From assembly GCA_944324685.1 (NCBI GenBank), contig CALUXG010000024.1, positions 1 to 39,532 of the forward strand: a DNA stretch of 39,532 nucleotides. The letters run 5' to 3'. This document shows, piece by piece, positions 7,785 through 16,243 of the stretch (within the stretch, counting starts at the first letter, position 1; each line of letters starts with the position of its first letter). The notes below the pieces were generated by a model. That model made no database searches. It was not told where the DNA came from and worked only from the letters and a program-made list of their open reading frames with translations. A program made the position numbers and the translations under genes. Source of the stretch: an uncultured Elusimicrobiales bacterium. Lineage in GTDB: Bacteria; Elusimicrobiota; Elusimicrobia; Elusimicrobiales; Elusimicrobiaceae.

Positions 7785-9356
7785 TTATCTGGCCAAGTTT
7801 ACGGAAGGCTGGTCGCTAGTTTGCGGCTGCGAAGGAGCGTTTCCTTGAACGCTTTGCTGCATATAAAGCGCTTCTTCGTCAGACATTAAGCTCATTTGGT
7901 GCAGCGCTTCGGCGCCTTGGACGCAAACATCACGCACTTCTTTGTTCTTTTCCATCTCCGCCAGTTCTTCCGGCGTGGCATTGAGGAACAAATCAAAGTT
8001 AATGTTGATTCTGGTGGCCATATTTTGCGCTTTTACGTCATGGGCAGACATTCCCAGCGCCACCAAAAATCCTATCGTCAACAGATTTTTGCCTCCGGAC
8101 ATCTGACGGCACATGGCGATTAACCGTTCATACAGCGGCATATTCTTTTCTATAGACTCACGGATTAAGAAGCGCATAAACGAGTCTCCGGCTTCCTGAT
8201 ATGAGTGCATACGGTATTCGGCTGCTCTGTCCAGAATGTCCAAAAATTCTTTTTGATGTGCGGAAGAAACTTTTTGCATCCACGGTTCGTTCAACAACTG
8301 GTTGCGCAACAGCTGGCGCTGTTCTTGAGAAGTATTTTTATCAAACAATTTGGCATAAGGCTGCATTTCTTCGTCCAGTCTGGAGGAATAATATGTCAGC
8401 GGCAACAAGAAATTCTTTATTTTGTAATTTAATAATTCTATTTCTTTGGCCAATTGTCCTTCCGTAACCACGCTGGCTTTTTGGAGTGCAGCATATTTTT
8501 GGCGATGGAGTTTATTGGAGCGTTGTAATCCATTGACTTTTTTTTCGGTATATCTTAACTGCCGCTGCAAATCCGTTTTTTCCGCTTGGGCTTGTGCCAA
8601 AGCTTTTTCCAAGGACGCAATTTTTTCTTCTGCCGCTTTGGCGGAGGCTTGTAAATCTTTCCATTCGCTTATCATTTGAGGCTGTGGTACGGCCGCCTTT
8701 TCTATGCGGGCGGGATTTAATAAGCGGGCCGGATCAGTAATAGCCACGACCGGTTCCGGACGAGGAGCCGGCCGCGGGGGAAGTTTTTTTCTCCAATCAG
8801 CGTGCAGCTGCTGTTCCAGTTCTTGGGAATACCATTTGGCTTGACTGGCCAATTTTTGTTCCAGTCTGGCTTTTTCCGCTTGAGCCTGCTCCAGCAGATC
8901 ATTCAGATGAATAATTTCTTTTTCCGTCTTCCTCATCAGAGCTTGTTCATGCATTTCCCATCCTATGTGTGTCGCCAGCAGTTCTTTCTCCGCTTCACGT
9001 TGAGCGGCTTGGGAGGCGCCTAATTTTTGCTGCAGAAAGGCAACTTCTTCGGCGTTTTGACCTGCGAGCTTGATGCGTTCCCTTTCCCAATTTTTTTGTT
9101 GGGCCATTTGTTTGTGATGGAAGCGGACCTGTTGGATAATTAAAGCTCCGGCGGAAACTCCCCCCAAAGCCAAAATATATTTGCCTTCACGGTTAATCCA
9201 CGGAGTACGCTGAATGTCTTCTTTTGCACGCTGCTGATATTCAGCCAAGGTTTGGGGCTTTTGTTCGGCGGGGTTGGTTTTGTCCGCGGAAGCATACAAT
9301 GTATTTTGCCCCAGTAAAGAGAAACAACATAGTACGGCTAAGGATTTTCGTATCAT
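7785..9356 (-). CDS. Secreted or membrane-anchored coiled-coil protein, function unknown
   Basis: A 523-residue protein of no recognised family. It starts with a signal peptide (positively charged MIRK, hydrophobic LAVLCCFSLLG, likely cleavage near Ala24). A hydrophobic stretch at residues 60-76 (YILALGGVSAGALII) may anchor it in the membrane. Residues about 80-300 are Glu/Lys/Gln/Ala-rich with long coiled-coil character, interrupted by a Pro-rich hinge (PPRPAPRPEPV). A second hydrophobic segment (LLTIGFLVALGMSA) lies in the last quarter. The start has GAGGTG 7 nt upstream. A cell-envelope structural role is possible but not shown. Confidence 0.8.
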   Translation of the reverse strand: MIRKSLAVLCCFSLLGQNTLYASADKTNPAEQKPQTLAEYQQRAKEDIQRTPWINREGKYILALGGVSAGALIIQQVRFHHKQMAQQKNWERERIKLAGQNAEEVAFLQQKLGASQAAQREAEKELLATHIGWEMHEQALMRKTEKEIIHLNDLLEQAQAEKARLEQKLASQAKWYSQELEQQLHADWRKKLPPRPAPRPEPVVAITDPARLLNPARIEKAAVPQPQMISEWKDLQASAKAAEEKIASLEKALAQAQAEKTDLQRQLRYTEKKVNGLQRSNKLHRQKYAALQKASVVTEGQLAKEIELLNYKIKNFLLPLTYYSSRLDEEMQPYAKLFDKNTSQEQRQLLRNQLLNEPWMQKVSSAHQKEFLDILDRAAEYRMHSYQEAGDSFMRFLIRESIEKNMPLYERLIAMCRQMSGGKNLLTIGFLVALGMSAHDVKAQNMATRININFDLFLNATPEELAEMEKNKEVRDVCVQGAEALHQMSLMSDEEALYMQQSVQGNAPSQPQTSDQPSVNLAR

Positions 9357-9417
9357 GCACTAACACCTCATGAGCCGGCCGGTTCAACCGGTAGATTATG
9401 GGATACAACTACTTTCT

Positions 9418-9446
9418 ATTTTAAAAAGCGCCAATAACAGATACAA
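9418..9446 (-). promoter_or_regulatory. Promoter of the secreted coiled-coil gene
   Basis: Minus strand: -35 TTGTAT (9441-9446), 17-bp spacer, -10 TAAAAT (9418-9423), giving a 5' leader of about 55 nt. Confidence 0.6.
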
Positions 9447-9455
9447 GGGCCATAG

Positions 9456-9476
9456 GGCCTATAACAAGAATAGGCC
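9456..9476. promoter_or_regulatory. Inverted repeat upstream of the promoter, possible operator
   Basis: GGCCTAT (9456-9462) and ATAGGCC (9470-9476) are perfect inverted copies with a 7-nt spacer, just upstream of the -35 box. A further partial copy (GGGCCATAGG) lies between it and the promoter. This geometry is typical of a dimeric regulator site; no regulator is identified. Confidence 0.4.
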
Positions 9477-9614
9477 TTTATACTTTGACGGAGTTGCATA
9501 GACAAGCAAAACAAAAGTCCGTTGATTTTAGAAGAAAAGGCAAGTTCTTCTGAGGGGTGATTGATATGTGGATTTTTGGCAGAGAATGAGCGCACGGGGA
9601 CGCTTTGAAGTAAT

Positions 9615-9656
9615 AAAAAAGGAGACTCTTAGCTTTTGTATAGCTAAAAGCCTCCT
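9615..9656 (-). terminator. Terminator after tRNA-Gln
   Basis: On the minus strand AAGGAG...CTCCTT encloses an inner TTTTAGCT/AGCTAA stem and is followed by TTTTTT. It closes the tgt-ispE-spoVG-tRNA-Gln unit. Confidence 0.75.
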
Positions 9657-9663
9657 TCTCAGA

Positions 9664-9737
9664 TGGTTTCCGGACTAGGACTCGAACCTAGAATGACTGG
9701 ACCAAAACCAGTAGTGATACCATTTCACCATCCGGAA
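9664..9737 (-). tRNA. tRNA-Gln (anticodon UUG), CCA encoded
   Basis: The minus strand acceptor TTCCGGA pairs with TCCGGAA. The D stem is GTGA/TCAC, the anticodon stem ACTGG/CCAGT encloses TTTTGGT giving UUG, and the T stem is CTAGG/CCTAG. Unlike the other three tRNAs in the window, the 3' CCA is encoded (9664-9666). It begins 7 nt after the spoVG stop codon, so it is probably processed from the same transcript. Confidence 0.95.
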
Positions 9738-9744
9738 TTAAAAC

Positions 9745-10047
9745 TTATTGCTGCTGCTCAGGAGCGTTTTGTTGGGGAAGCGGCTGTTGCTGCTTGGCCA
9801 ATTCCTCTTGATATGCTTTGAGGACGTTTTCCTCCAAATAATGGCGGAATTCCTGATTAATCGGATGCACCATATCTTTATGCGTGCCGTCAGGCAATTT
9901 ACGAGAAGGCATGCATAAAAATACGCCTTTTGTCCCTTCCACCACTTTCATGTTGCGTACGACAAAAGCATCATCAAACGTTACGCTGGCAAACGCTTTT
10001 AAGCGTTCTTCCCCCATTAGATGAATGCGGATTTCAGTTATTTTCAT
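9745..10047 (-). CDS. spoVG: SpoVG family RNA/DNA-binding regulator
   Basis: A 100-residue protein matching SpoVG almost end to end: it opens with MKITEIRIHL, continues with LKAFASVTFDDAFVVRNMKV, then GVFLCMPSRK and HPINQEFRHYLEENVL. SpoVG was named from Bacillus sporulation but is widespread in non-sporulating bacteria, where it binds nucleic acid and modulates gene expression. The last 15 residues are Gln/Pro-rich and species-specific. Its start overlaps the ispE stop by 14 nt, the ispE-spoVG order is common in bacteria, and a tRNA follows directly. No sporulation genes other than the widely distributed SpoIID domain are seen. Confidence 0.95.
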   Translation of the reverse strand: MKITEIRIHLMGEERLKAFASVTFDDAFVVRNMKVVEGTKGVFLCMPSRKLPDGTHKDMVHPINQEFRHYLEENVLKAYQEELAKQQQPLPQQNAPEQQQ

Positions 10048-10936
10048 CCCAGTCCCCTCCGAAACGTACTGTGAATACTTTTCGTCCCTTTTTTTTCATT
10101 TTCCCTGCCAAATCTTCGGCCTCGTTCCGGTCGGAGGTTACGGCAAAAACGGTAGAGCCGGAACCGGACATCAACGGGCTTGCGCCCAAGGACAGAAAAT
10201 CTTCTTTTACGTTTCGTACTGAGCAAACATACGGCAAAACCGCATCCTCCAATCTGTTGAAAAACAAAGAACACCACATCGCCGGAGGGAGGCTCTGGCC
10301 TATGTACTCTATTAATTTATCTAAATTGGAGAGGTTTGTCAAGACGGATTTATGTTCCGGCGGACGCAGGCGTCTGAAAACGTCTTTGGTGGGGACGGCG
10401 GTATCCGGATAAACTAAGACGGCCCAAGGCAGAGGACCGGCGGCCTGTACCGGCGTTAATTTCTCGCCGATCCCCTCCCCTTTGAGAAAAGTATCCGGAT
10501 ATAAAAACAAAGGGACATCCGCCCCTAAGCGTGCCGCCGGCTCCAGCAGCTGCAGCGGATCTTTGCCAAACAAAAGGCACAATCCCCGCAATACGGCCCC
10601 CGCGTCGGACGAACCGCCTCCTAATCCCGCTCCGAACGGAATATGCTTTTGCAGGCGGATATGCGCGTGGAGGGTCAGACCAAAGTGTTGTTCAAATACC
10701 CTGACGGCGCGCAAAGCCAGATTATCGCTGCTGCAGCTGAGGCCTTGGGCAAGGGGGCCGCTCAGTGTCAACTCGTGTTTTTGATGTGCGGCGGGTTGAG
10801 CTTCAAGGGTTATTTTGTCTGAAAGGGATACTTTGGCAAACAGTGTGGCCAGTTCGTGATAACCGTCCGCGCGTTTCCCCGTAACTTCCAGAAACAAATT
10901 GACTTTGGCCGGAGCCGTTAACGACATGCAAGTCAT
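10034..10936 (-). CDS. ispE: 4-diphosphocytidyl-2-C-methyl-D-erythritol kinase
   Basis: A 300-residue GHMP-family kinase of the non-mevalonate isoprenoid pathway, which phosphorylates CDP-methylerythritol at the 2-hydroxyl in the cytoplasm. Diagnostic blocks are APAKVNLFLEVTGKRADGYH at the N-terminus, the GHMP ATP-binding IPFGAGLGGGSSDAGAVLRG (residues about 95-115) and the C-terminal LMSGSGSTVFAV. The ATG at 10936 is 4 nt after the tgt stop; an internal ATG at 10927 would also keep the whole fold. Its presence indicates the MEP rather than the mevalonate pathway. Confidence 0.96.
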   Translation of the reverse strand: MTCMSLTAPAKVNLFLEVTGKRADGYHELATLFAKVSLSDKITLEAQPAAHQKHELTLSGPLAQGLSCSSDNLALRAVRVFEQHFGLTLHAHIRLQKHIPFGAGLGGGSSDAGAVLRGLCLLFGKDPLQLLEPAARLGADVPLFLYPDTFLKGEGIGEKLTPVQAAGPLPWAVLVYPDTAVPTKDVFRRLRPPEHKSVLTNLSNLDKLIEYIGQSLPPAMWCSLFFNRLEDAVLPYVCSVRNVKEDFLSLGASPLMSGSGSTVFAVTSDRNEAEDLAGKMKKKGRKVFTVRFGGDWDENN

Positions 10937-10940
10937 ATGC

Positions 10941-12101
10941 TCATTGGTATTTTGAGATAAAATTTTCTTTGAATTGCAAAAACGTTCCGTTTTCTATGGC
11001 GCGGCGGATATTTTCCATGGTGCGCGTAAGGAAACGGATGTTGTGTATGGACAGTAAGCGGTGGCTGGTTAACTCCCCGCTGCGGAATAAATGGCTTAAA
11101 TACGCGCGTGAATAGTTGCGGCAGGCAAAACAGTCGCAATCTTCGTCCAAAGGCCGTTCGTCCAAGCGGAAGCATGCGTTTTTAATGTTCAGGCGGCCTT
11201 GTCCGGTCATGACCAAGCCATTGCGCGCTACGCGCGTGGGCCAAACGCAATCAAACATATCTACGCCGCGTTCTACGCAGTTTAATATTTCCACCGGCGT
11301 GCCAAGACCCATAAAATAACGGGGTTTTTCTTCGGGAAGATTTTGCGTTACCGCCAGTACCGCTTCATTCATTTGCTGTTGTGTTTCTCCCAAAGACAAT
11401 CCGCCTATGCAATAACCGTGCGTGGGCAAAGACGCCATAGCCAGTGCCGCTTCTTTGCGCAAATCCGTAAACACGGAACCTTGTATAATTCCGAACAAAA
11501 GGGAGTTCCCCACGGTAAAAGAAGCATCTTCATTAAGCGTAATTTTTTGCGCGGGAACGGTTTTTTGGTATTGCTGGGCGGCGCGCTGTGCCCAACGTTT
11601 GGTTTGTTCCAAAGCTTGGCGCGCTTGGTGTTTGTCCGGATCTTTAGCGTGTATGCATACGTCCAGCATGGTCCAGATATCCGAGCCGATTTCATTTTCA
11701 AATTCAATGACGTTTTCCGGTGTGAAAAGATGTTTGCTGCCGTCATGGTGGGAGCGGAATAGGACGCCTTCTTCGCTGATTTTGCGAAATTGTGCCAGAC
11801 TGTATACCTGAAAACCTCCCGAATCGGTTAAAATACTGCCGTCCCATTTCATAAATTTGTGAAGTCCGCCCAGCTGTTTTAATAGTTGGGTGGTGGGGCG
11901 CAAATACAAATGATAGGTGTTGGAGAGGAGGCACTGTGCATGGACTTCATGCAAATCATCCGATGTTAAGGCTTTCACGCTGCCTTGTGTAGCCACCGGC
12001 ATAAATACCGGCGTATGTACGGCTCCGTGGCGGGTATATAAAATACCCGTGCGGGCTTTGCAGGAAGCGTCTTTTTTAAGAATGCGAAAGGGCGAAATCA
12101 T
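10941..12101 (-). CDS. tgt: tRNA-guanine transglycosylase
   Basis: A 386-residue enzyme that exchanges guanine-34 for the preQ1 base in tRNAs with GUN anticodons, the step before QueA acts. Features: HTPVFMPVATQGSVKAL near the N-terminus, the catalytic-Asp block ILTDSGGFQVYSL, the GGLSLGE loop, the second catalytic Asp in DMFDCVWPTR, and a zinc site (CDCFAC, later His). The start is placed at 12101 (MISPFRIL) because it matches the family N-terminus; the longer frame begins with a TTG. No Shine-Dalgarno is present, while TAAAAT (12110-12115) lies 8 nt before the ATG, so the transcript may be leaderless. It is followed by ispE. Confidence 0.96.
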   Translation of the reverse strand: MISPFRILKKDASCKARTGILYTRHGAVHTPVFMPVATQGSVKALTSDDLHEVHAQCLLSNTYHLYLRPTTQLLKQLGGLHKFMKWDGSILTDSGGFQVYSLAQFRKISEEGVLFRSHHDGSKHLFTPENVIEFENEIGSDIWTMLDVCIHAKDPDKHQARQALEQTKRWAQRAAQQYQKTVPAQKITLNEDASFTVGNSLLFGIIQGSVFTDLRKEAALAMASLPTHGYCIGGLSLGETQQQMNEAVLAVTQNLPEEKPRYFMGLGTPVEILNCVERGVDMFDCVWPTRVARNGLVMTGQGRLNIKNACFRLDERPLDEDCDCFACRNYSRAYLSHLFRSGELTSHRLLSIHNIRFLTRTMENIRRAIENGTFLQFKENFISKYQ

Positions 12102-12109
12102 ACGTATAT

Positions 12110-12115
12110 ATTTTA
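12110..12115 (-). promoter_or_regulatory. Possible -10 box of tgt (leaderless start)
   Basis: Minus strand TTTGCTAAAAT with the hexamer TAAAAT 8 nt before the tgt ATG and no ribosome binding site between them. Confidence 0.45.
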
Positions 12116-12171
12116 GCAAATGCTTGCAGGCAAACTCCTGCCGGCCAGAAAAAAATATTCGGAATATCCAA

Positions 12172-13206
12172 TTACAGTAAAAGCATACTGTCTCCGAAAG
12201 AATAAAACCGGTATTTCCTTTCTACCGCTTCACTGTAAGCGCGGTAAATAAAATCTTCCGAGGCAAAGGCCGTTACCATGCACAGCGGAGTGGAATCCGG
12301 AAAGTGGAAATTGGTAATGAAGCAATCAATGGCTTTGAATTCGTAACCCGGATAAATGAATAAATCCGTCCATTTTTTTCCGGCGGAGGTTACACCGTTT
12401 TCCGTAAAACTTTCCAACGTGCGCGTGCTGGTGGTGCCAACGGAAAAAATGCGTTTTCCTTCTAAGCGCGCCGCATTGACGGTTTGTGCCGTTTCGGCCG
12501 GCACTTCGGCCAATTCCGCCAACATGTGATGTTGCTGCGGTTCTGTGCGCAAAGGTTTGAACGTACCCCAGCCTACATGCAGCGTAATATAAACGACGCG
12601 TACGCCTTTATCTTTTAATTTTTGCAGCAATTCTTCCGTAAAATGAAAACCGGCCGTCGGCGCGGCGATAGATCCTTCATATTTGGCGTATACGGTTTGA
12701 TAACGTTCTTTGTCTTCGGCCAAACTGGCGGACAGGCCTTCGTGCTTACGGGCTTTTTCGATATAGACGGGCAGCGGCATTAATCCGTGCGCATGGCAGA
12801 ACGGCAAAATATCTTCTTGGTTAAATTCCACGAAGACTTCGTTATTTTCCGTTTTGCCCAGCATTTTTCCACGAAGTCCTTCCCCGAAATCCAGTTCCGC
12901 GTTTTCTTTATAATCGCGCGTCAGCACGGTCCATATATGCGGATCTTTTTGAGGACGCACTAATAAGATTTCCACTTTTCCGCCGGTTTTTTTGTGTGCA
13001 AATAATTTAGCGGGGAAAACTTTGGTATTGTTCAGCACCAAAACGTCTCCGGAATTAAAATATTCGTGTATGTCTCGGAAGATGCGATGTTCTATGCTTT
13101 GCGTATTCCGGTGCAGTACCATCAGGCGCGCGCTGTCGCGCGGCGTGGCGGGCTGTTTGGCAATTAAGGGGTCGATATTAAATTGTTTGAAACGTTCAAA
13201 AGCCAT
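12172..13206 (-). CDS. queA: S-adenosylmethionine:tRNA ribosyltransferase-isomerase
   Basis: A 344-residue enzyme that adds the epoxycyclopentanediol ring to preQ1-34 of tRNA using the ribosyl group of SAM. Landmarks: RDSARLMVLHR, the DVLVLNNTKVFPAKLFAHK block, GSIAAPTAGFHFTEELL, VVYITLHVGWGTFKPL and DCFITNFHFPDSTPLCMV near the C-terminus. The ATG at 13206 (MAFERF) is taken because it sits 5 nt after the preceding stop and matches the family; the upstream extension has no homology and overlaps the neighbour. With tgt directly downstream this is a two-gene queuosine cluster. Confidence 0.96.
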   Translation of the reverse strand: MAFERFKQFNIDPLIAKQPATPRDSARLMVLHRNTQSIEHRIFRDIHEYFNSGDVLVLNNTKVFPAKLFAHKKTGGKVEILLVRPQKDPHIWTVLTRDYKENAELDFGEGLRGKMLGKTENNEVFVEFNQEDILPFCHAHGLMPLPVYIEKARKHEGLSASLAEDKERYQTVYAKYEGSIAAPTAGFHFTEELLQKLKDKGVRVVYITLHVGWGTFKPLRTEPQQHHMLAELAEVPAETAQTVNAARLEGKRIFSVGTTSTRTLESFTENGVTSAGKKWTDLFIYPGYEFKAIDCFITNFHFPDSTPLCMVTAFASEDFIYRAYSEAVERKYRFYSFGDSMLLL

Positions 13207-13211
13207 ATGAG

Positions 13212-14330
13212 TTATTGTTTGCTTATATCGGATGATGGAAAATAGTTGGCCAAAATTTTCTTGTAACTTTTGCCGGTCTCCGCCATGCCTTTGGCCCCGT
13301 CTTGGCACAAGCCTATGCCATGACCATAGCCGCGGCCTGAGAACGTAAAACCTCCGGCGCTTTTATTTATGTCCGTAATTTTGCAGCTGCGCAATACGCT
13401 GCTGCCTACGGCAAGGCGGAATTTGGGGCAGGAGAGCTCTTTTTTGCCGCCGTTGGTGGTAAATATAAGAGTTTCTGCTCTTTTGCTGGGACTTTTTTGG
13501 CCTATCTTAATTTTTTTGACGGAACCTTTCAATCCGTTTTTATTTACAAAATTGTTAATGGATTTTTGCGGCACTTTTCTCGTCCATGTATAGCTTTTGC
13601 TGGCGTTGTCGTAGCTGCAGGCCGCGCCGCGCAGCGGTTTGATGGTGTCGCCTTTGGCGCCGGTCCAGCTTTTGGCGTCGTCGGTGCCGCCGCCGCAGTT
13701 GGCATGATAATAGGTGTAAAACGGTTTCCCCTTAAAAGTTAAGATTTGCCCTTTGGTGGATGTTACGGCCTGACGCACGCTGTCGTATATTTTGCCCGAT
13801 CCTTTATACATCTGGCTGCGTACGTCGCTGTATAAATCAAAGGAAGCTTTTTTAGGTCTTTGCAGCTCCATTAATGTATACGTTCTTGCGGCCACCGCTT
13901 GTGCTTTTAAGGCTTCCAGCGGCCATGAAGGACTCATTTCGTAAGGCAGCACGCCCAACAGATAATTTTCCATATCGGCGTATTCTATAAGCTGAAAAGT
14001 TTTGCCTTTAGGTACGGCGTACAATTTGCCGGTATAGGTGTTGTTTTGGAAAGTTAGCGTTACGTCTTTATCCGGTTCAATGACCAGCGTGCCTGTATGT
14101 CTCAGGGCTCCTAAGCGCAATTCTCCTTCTCCCTCCATCTGTATGTTCAGCGTTTCCGGTTTGCTCACTTTGTATTTTTTTTGGGAATGTAAAGCATAAA
14201 CATACACTTTGCCGGAGTTTTTGATTTGCGCGTTTTTAAGATGTTCGGCCAAAAGCACACGCACGGTTTGTGCGTTTGCCGCGGAGAAAGCAAGACAAAG
14301 AAACAAGAAAACAAACGATAATTTTTTCAT
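13212..14330 (-). CDS. SpoIID/LytB domain protein, predicted secreted peptidoglycan enzyme
   Basis: A 372-residue secreted protein: signal peptide [20 protein letters not shown] with cleavage after ANA, then a SpoIID domain with ENYLLGVLPYEMSPSWPLEA, LKAQAVAARTYTL, YYHANCGGGTDDAKSW and the C-terminal GRGYGHGIGLCQDGAKGMA. SpoIID in Bacillus is a lytic transglycosylase that acts on stripped glycan strands; in non-sporulating bacteria the domain occurs in amidase enhancers and wall remodelling proteins. Its ATG overlaps the ruvB stop by 1 nt. The role here is probably periplasmic wall remodelling in division, inferred from family only. Confidence 0.9.
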   Translation of the reverse strand: MKKLSFVFLFLCLAFSAANAQTVRVLLAEHLKNAQIKNSGKVYVYALHSQKKYKVSKPETLNIQMEGEGELRLGALRHTGTLVIEPDKDVTLTFQNNTYTGKLYAVPKGKTFQLIEYADMENYLLGVLPYEMSPSWPLEALKAQAVAARTYTLMELQRPKKASFDLYSDVRSQMYKGSGKIYDSVRQAVTSTKGQILTFKGKPFYTYYHANCGGGTDDAKSWTGAKGDTIKPLRGAACSYDNASKSYTWTRKVPQKSINNFVNKNGLKGSVKKIKIGQKSPSKRAETLIFTTNGGKKELSCPKFRLAVGSSVLRSCKITDINKSAGGFTFSGRGYGHGIGLCQDGAKGMAETGKSYKKILANYFPSSDISKQ

Positions 14331-15352
14331 TAGAAAAGTAATCCTTCTCCGTGTTTTCGGCCTAAATGGTCATAGGCTTTTTTTGTTGCGACGCGTCCAC
14401 GCGGCGTACGGGCTATAAAACCGGCTTTAATGAGATAAGGCTCTATGGCGTCAGTCAAAGTATCTACGGCTTCAGAGACGGCAATAGCCAAGTTCTCTAC
14501 GCCTACCGGCCCGCCTCCGAAGCGGTCTATGAGCGCTTCTAAAATACGTTTGTCCACGCTGTCTAATCCTTCGTTGTCAATATCCAAAGAGTTCATGGCG
14601 GTAACGGCAATTTCTTGCGTAATGACGCCGTTGCCTTTTACCTGCGCAAAGTCGCGCGCGCGGCGCAAAAGCCGATTGGCGATGCGCGGCGTGCCGCGGG
14701 AACGTTTGGCCAATTCCGCCAAGCCGGCTCGGTCTGCCGCGATGTTAAGCAAACGCGCCGAACGGGCCAAAATATCGGTAATTTCTTTAATTTCATAGAA
14801 ACCCAAGTTAAACACTATGCCGAAGCGGTCGCGCAGCGGGCCCGTCAAAAGTCCTGAACGGGTGGTGGCTCCTACTAGCGTAAATTTAGGTACAGCCAGT
14901 TTAAGCGTAGTAGAGCCGGCGCCCTTGCCGGTATTGATAAAAAAAGTGAAATCTTCCATGGCGGGATAGAGGGCTTCTTCCACGGCGGGATTTAAGCGGT
15001 GTATTTCGTCCACAAACAGGATATCTCCTTCGGACAGTTCCGTAGTCAGCATGGCGGCCAAATCCCCGGGCCGCGCCAGTACGGGGCCGGAAGTGGTTTT
15101 TATGTTTACGCCCATTTCTTTGGCCAAGATATTAGCCAGTGTGGTTTTGCCCAGCCCGGGAGGGGAATAAAAAAGACAGTGGTCCAATGCCTCTGCGCGG
15201 GTGCGGGCGGCTTCAATAAAAATGCGCAGGTTTTCTTTCAGTTTGTCCTGTCCGACGAATTCTTCCAGCGAAGACGGTCTCAAAGCGGCTTCCATTCCGT
15301 TGGTTTCTTCGGCCAGTTGATTGACGCTAAGCACTTCGTTTTGATTGTTCAT
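14330..15352 (-). CDS. ruvB: Holliday junction branch-migration ATPase RuvB
   Basis: A 340-residue AAA+ motor that pumps DNA through RuvA-bound four-way junctions. It shows [19 protein letters not shown], Walker [15 protein letters not shown], Walker [11 protein letters not shown], sensor 1 GATTRSG, the Arg-finger block GPLRDRFGI and the C-terminal winged helix ending [17 protein letters not shown]. The length is normal. It overlaps ruvA by 4 nt (stop and start), indicating translational coupling. Confidence 0.98.
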   Translation of the reverse strand: MNNQNEVLSVNQLAEETNGMEAALRPSSLEEFVGQDKLKENLRIFIEAARTRAEALDHCLFYSPPGLGKTTLANILAKEMGVNIKTTSGPVLARPGDLAAMLTTELSEGDILFVDEIHRLNPAVEEALYPAMEDFTFFINTGKGAGSTTLKLAVPKFTLVGATTRSGLLTGPLRDRFGIVFNLGFYEIKEITDILARSARLLNIAADRAGLAELAKRSRGTPRIANRLLRRARDFAQVKGNGVITQEIAVTAMNSLDIDNEGLDSVDKRILEALIDRFGGGPVGVENLAIAVSEAVDTLTDAIEPYLIKAGFIARTPRGRVATKKAYDHLGRKHGEGLLF

Positions 15353-15960
15353 TTTTTCAACACCCGCAACGCTTCTTTGATGATATTTTCAATTTTGTCG
15401 TTAGGGTTAATTCCTTCATGATACAGCTGTTCTATGGCGCGGCGGCTTTCCGGCGCGCTGTAGCCCAATGCCTGCAAGGCCTCCAAGACTCCGCTCATAT
15501 AGGGCGCCTCGTCAAGCACTTTGATTTTACTGGATCCCTGTACGCTGACGGCGTCCATTTTATCCTTAAGAGACGAAATTAATTTTTCCGCTGTTTTGGC
15601 CGTAAAACCAAAAATGCCCGTTAAAATCTTAGGATCGCGTTTAATAATGGCATTATGGAAATCCGCCACGGAACGCAGGGCTTTATTTAAAAATTCCAAC
15701 GCTTTTTTTGCTCCCGTATTCGGAATAGCCGTTTTGAATAAGGTCCAAAGCTCTTTGTCTTCTTTGGATAAAAAACCGTATAGTACCGTACCGTCGTAAG
15801 GAGAAATAGATTCGGCTATATACAACGCGGCTTCGCGTCCTTCTTCCAATTCGGCGGCGCTGCTTTTAGTCAAGTTGACTTCATAGCCGATCCCGCCACA
15901 GACGATGACGGCGGATTCTTCGCGCGTTTCCAGTACGGTGCCTTTAAGGTATGCAATCAT
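15349..15960 (-). CDS. ruvA: Holliday junction branch-migration subunit RuvA
   Basis: A 203-residue junction-binding protein with the N-terminal OB fold ([22 protein letters not shown]), helix-hairpin-helix region and C-terminal RuvB-interacting domain ([20 protein letters not shown]). The acidic pin usually seen between the HhH motifs is not obvious. The start has no Shine-Dalgarno; TAAAAT (15967-15972) is only 6 nt upstream, consistent with a leaderless mRNA starting at the ATG. In most bacteria ruvC would precede it on the same transcript; here a pilin gene on the other strand separates them, and the local promoter would compensate. Confidence 0.96.
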   Translation of the reverse strand: MIAYLKGTVLETREESAVIVCGGIGYEVNLTKSSAAELEEGREAALYIAESISPYDGTVLYGFLSKEDKELWTLFKTAIPNTGAKKALEFLNKALRSVADFHNAIIKRDPKILTGIFGFTAKTAEKLISSLKDKMDAVSVQGSSKIKVLDEAPYMSGVLEALQALGYSAPESRRAIEQLYHEGINPNDKIENIIKEALRVLKK

Positions 15961-15966
15961 AAAATA

Positions 15967-15972
15967 ATTTTA
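15967..15972 (-). promoter_or_regulatory. Possible -10 box of ruvA (leaderless start)
   Basis: TTTGCTAAAAT on the minus strand, with the hexamer ending 6 nt before the ruvA ATG. A -35 is not clear. Confidence 0.5.
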
Positions 15973-16096
15973 GCAAAAATGAGGCGTGAATACTTTGATA
16001 AACATGGATGGAATTTTTCATGGAAATATTTTTCCGCGTTTTAGAAAAAATGACATTGATTGCGGGAATCAGACTCAAAAACTGGAGGAGTTTTTT

Positions 16097-16224
16097 ATGT
16101 TGAGTCGTTTGCCGTTTATTTGCCGAAAAACGTTTGCCTCTTGCATCGTTTTTTTTTTTTGATAAATTTTGTGTATGCGCAAAATTTATCAAAAAATGTA
16201 TCCAAGTGCAAAAAACCGCTCTAA
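16097..16224 (+). pseudogene. Mini signal-peptide ORF broken at a 12-T tract (possibly phase-variable)
   Basis: A strong GGAGGAG lies 6 nt before ATG 16097. As read, the frame stops after 21 residues (TGA 16160-16162) at the end of a run of 12 T (16149-16160). If one T were gained, the frame would continue through FFFLINFVYA, a plausible signal-peptide core with cleavage after VYA, then QNLSKNVSKCKKPL to a TAA at 16222-16224. The product would be a 42-residue secreted peptide. The stop would then be 19 nt before the pilin start. It may be a decayed remnant, a sequencing error in the homopolymer, or a slippage switch. Confidence 0.45.
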
Positions 16225-16232
16225 AGACGTTT

Positions 16233-16238
16233 TAGGTG
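16233..16238 (+). promoter_or_regulatory. Ribosome binding site fixing the pilin start
   Basis: AGGTGG lies 5 nt before ATG 16244. It is the only plausible site that opens the pilin frame, since no later in-frame start codon exists before the peptidase motif. Confidence 0.65.
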
Positions 16239-16243
16239 GGTTT

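Noticed and set aside
13212-14330. SpoIID and SpoVG as evidence for a spore former
   Set aside because: Both domains occur widely in non-sporulating bacteria and no other sporulation genes are present.
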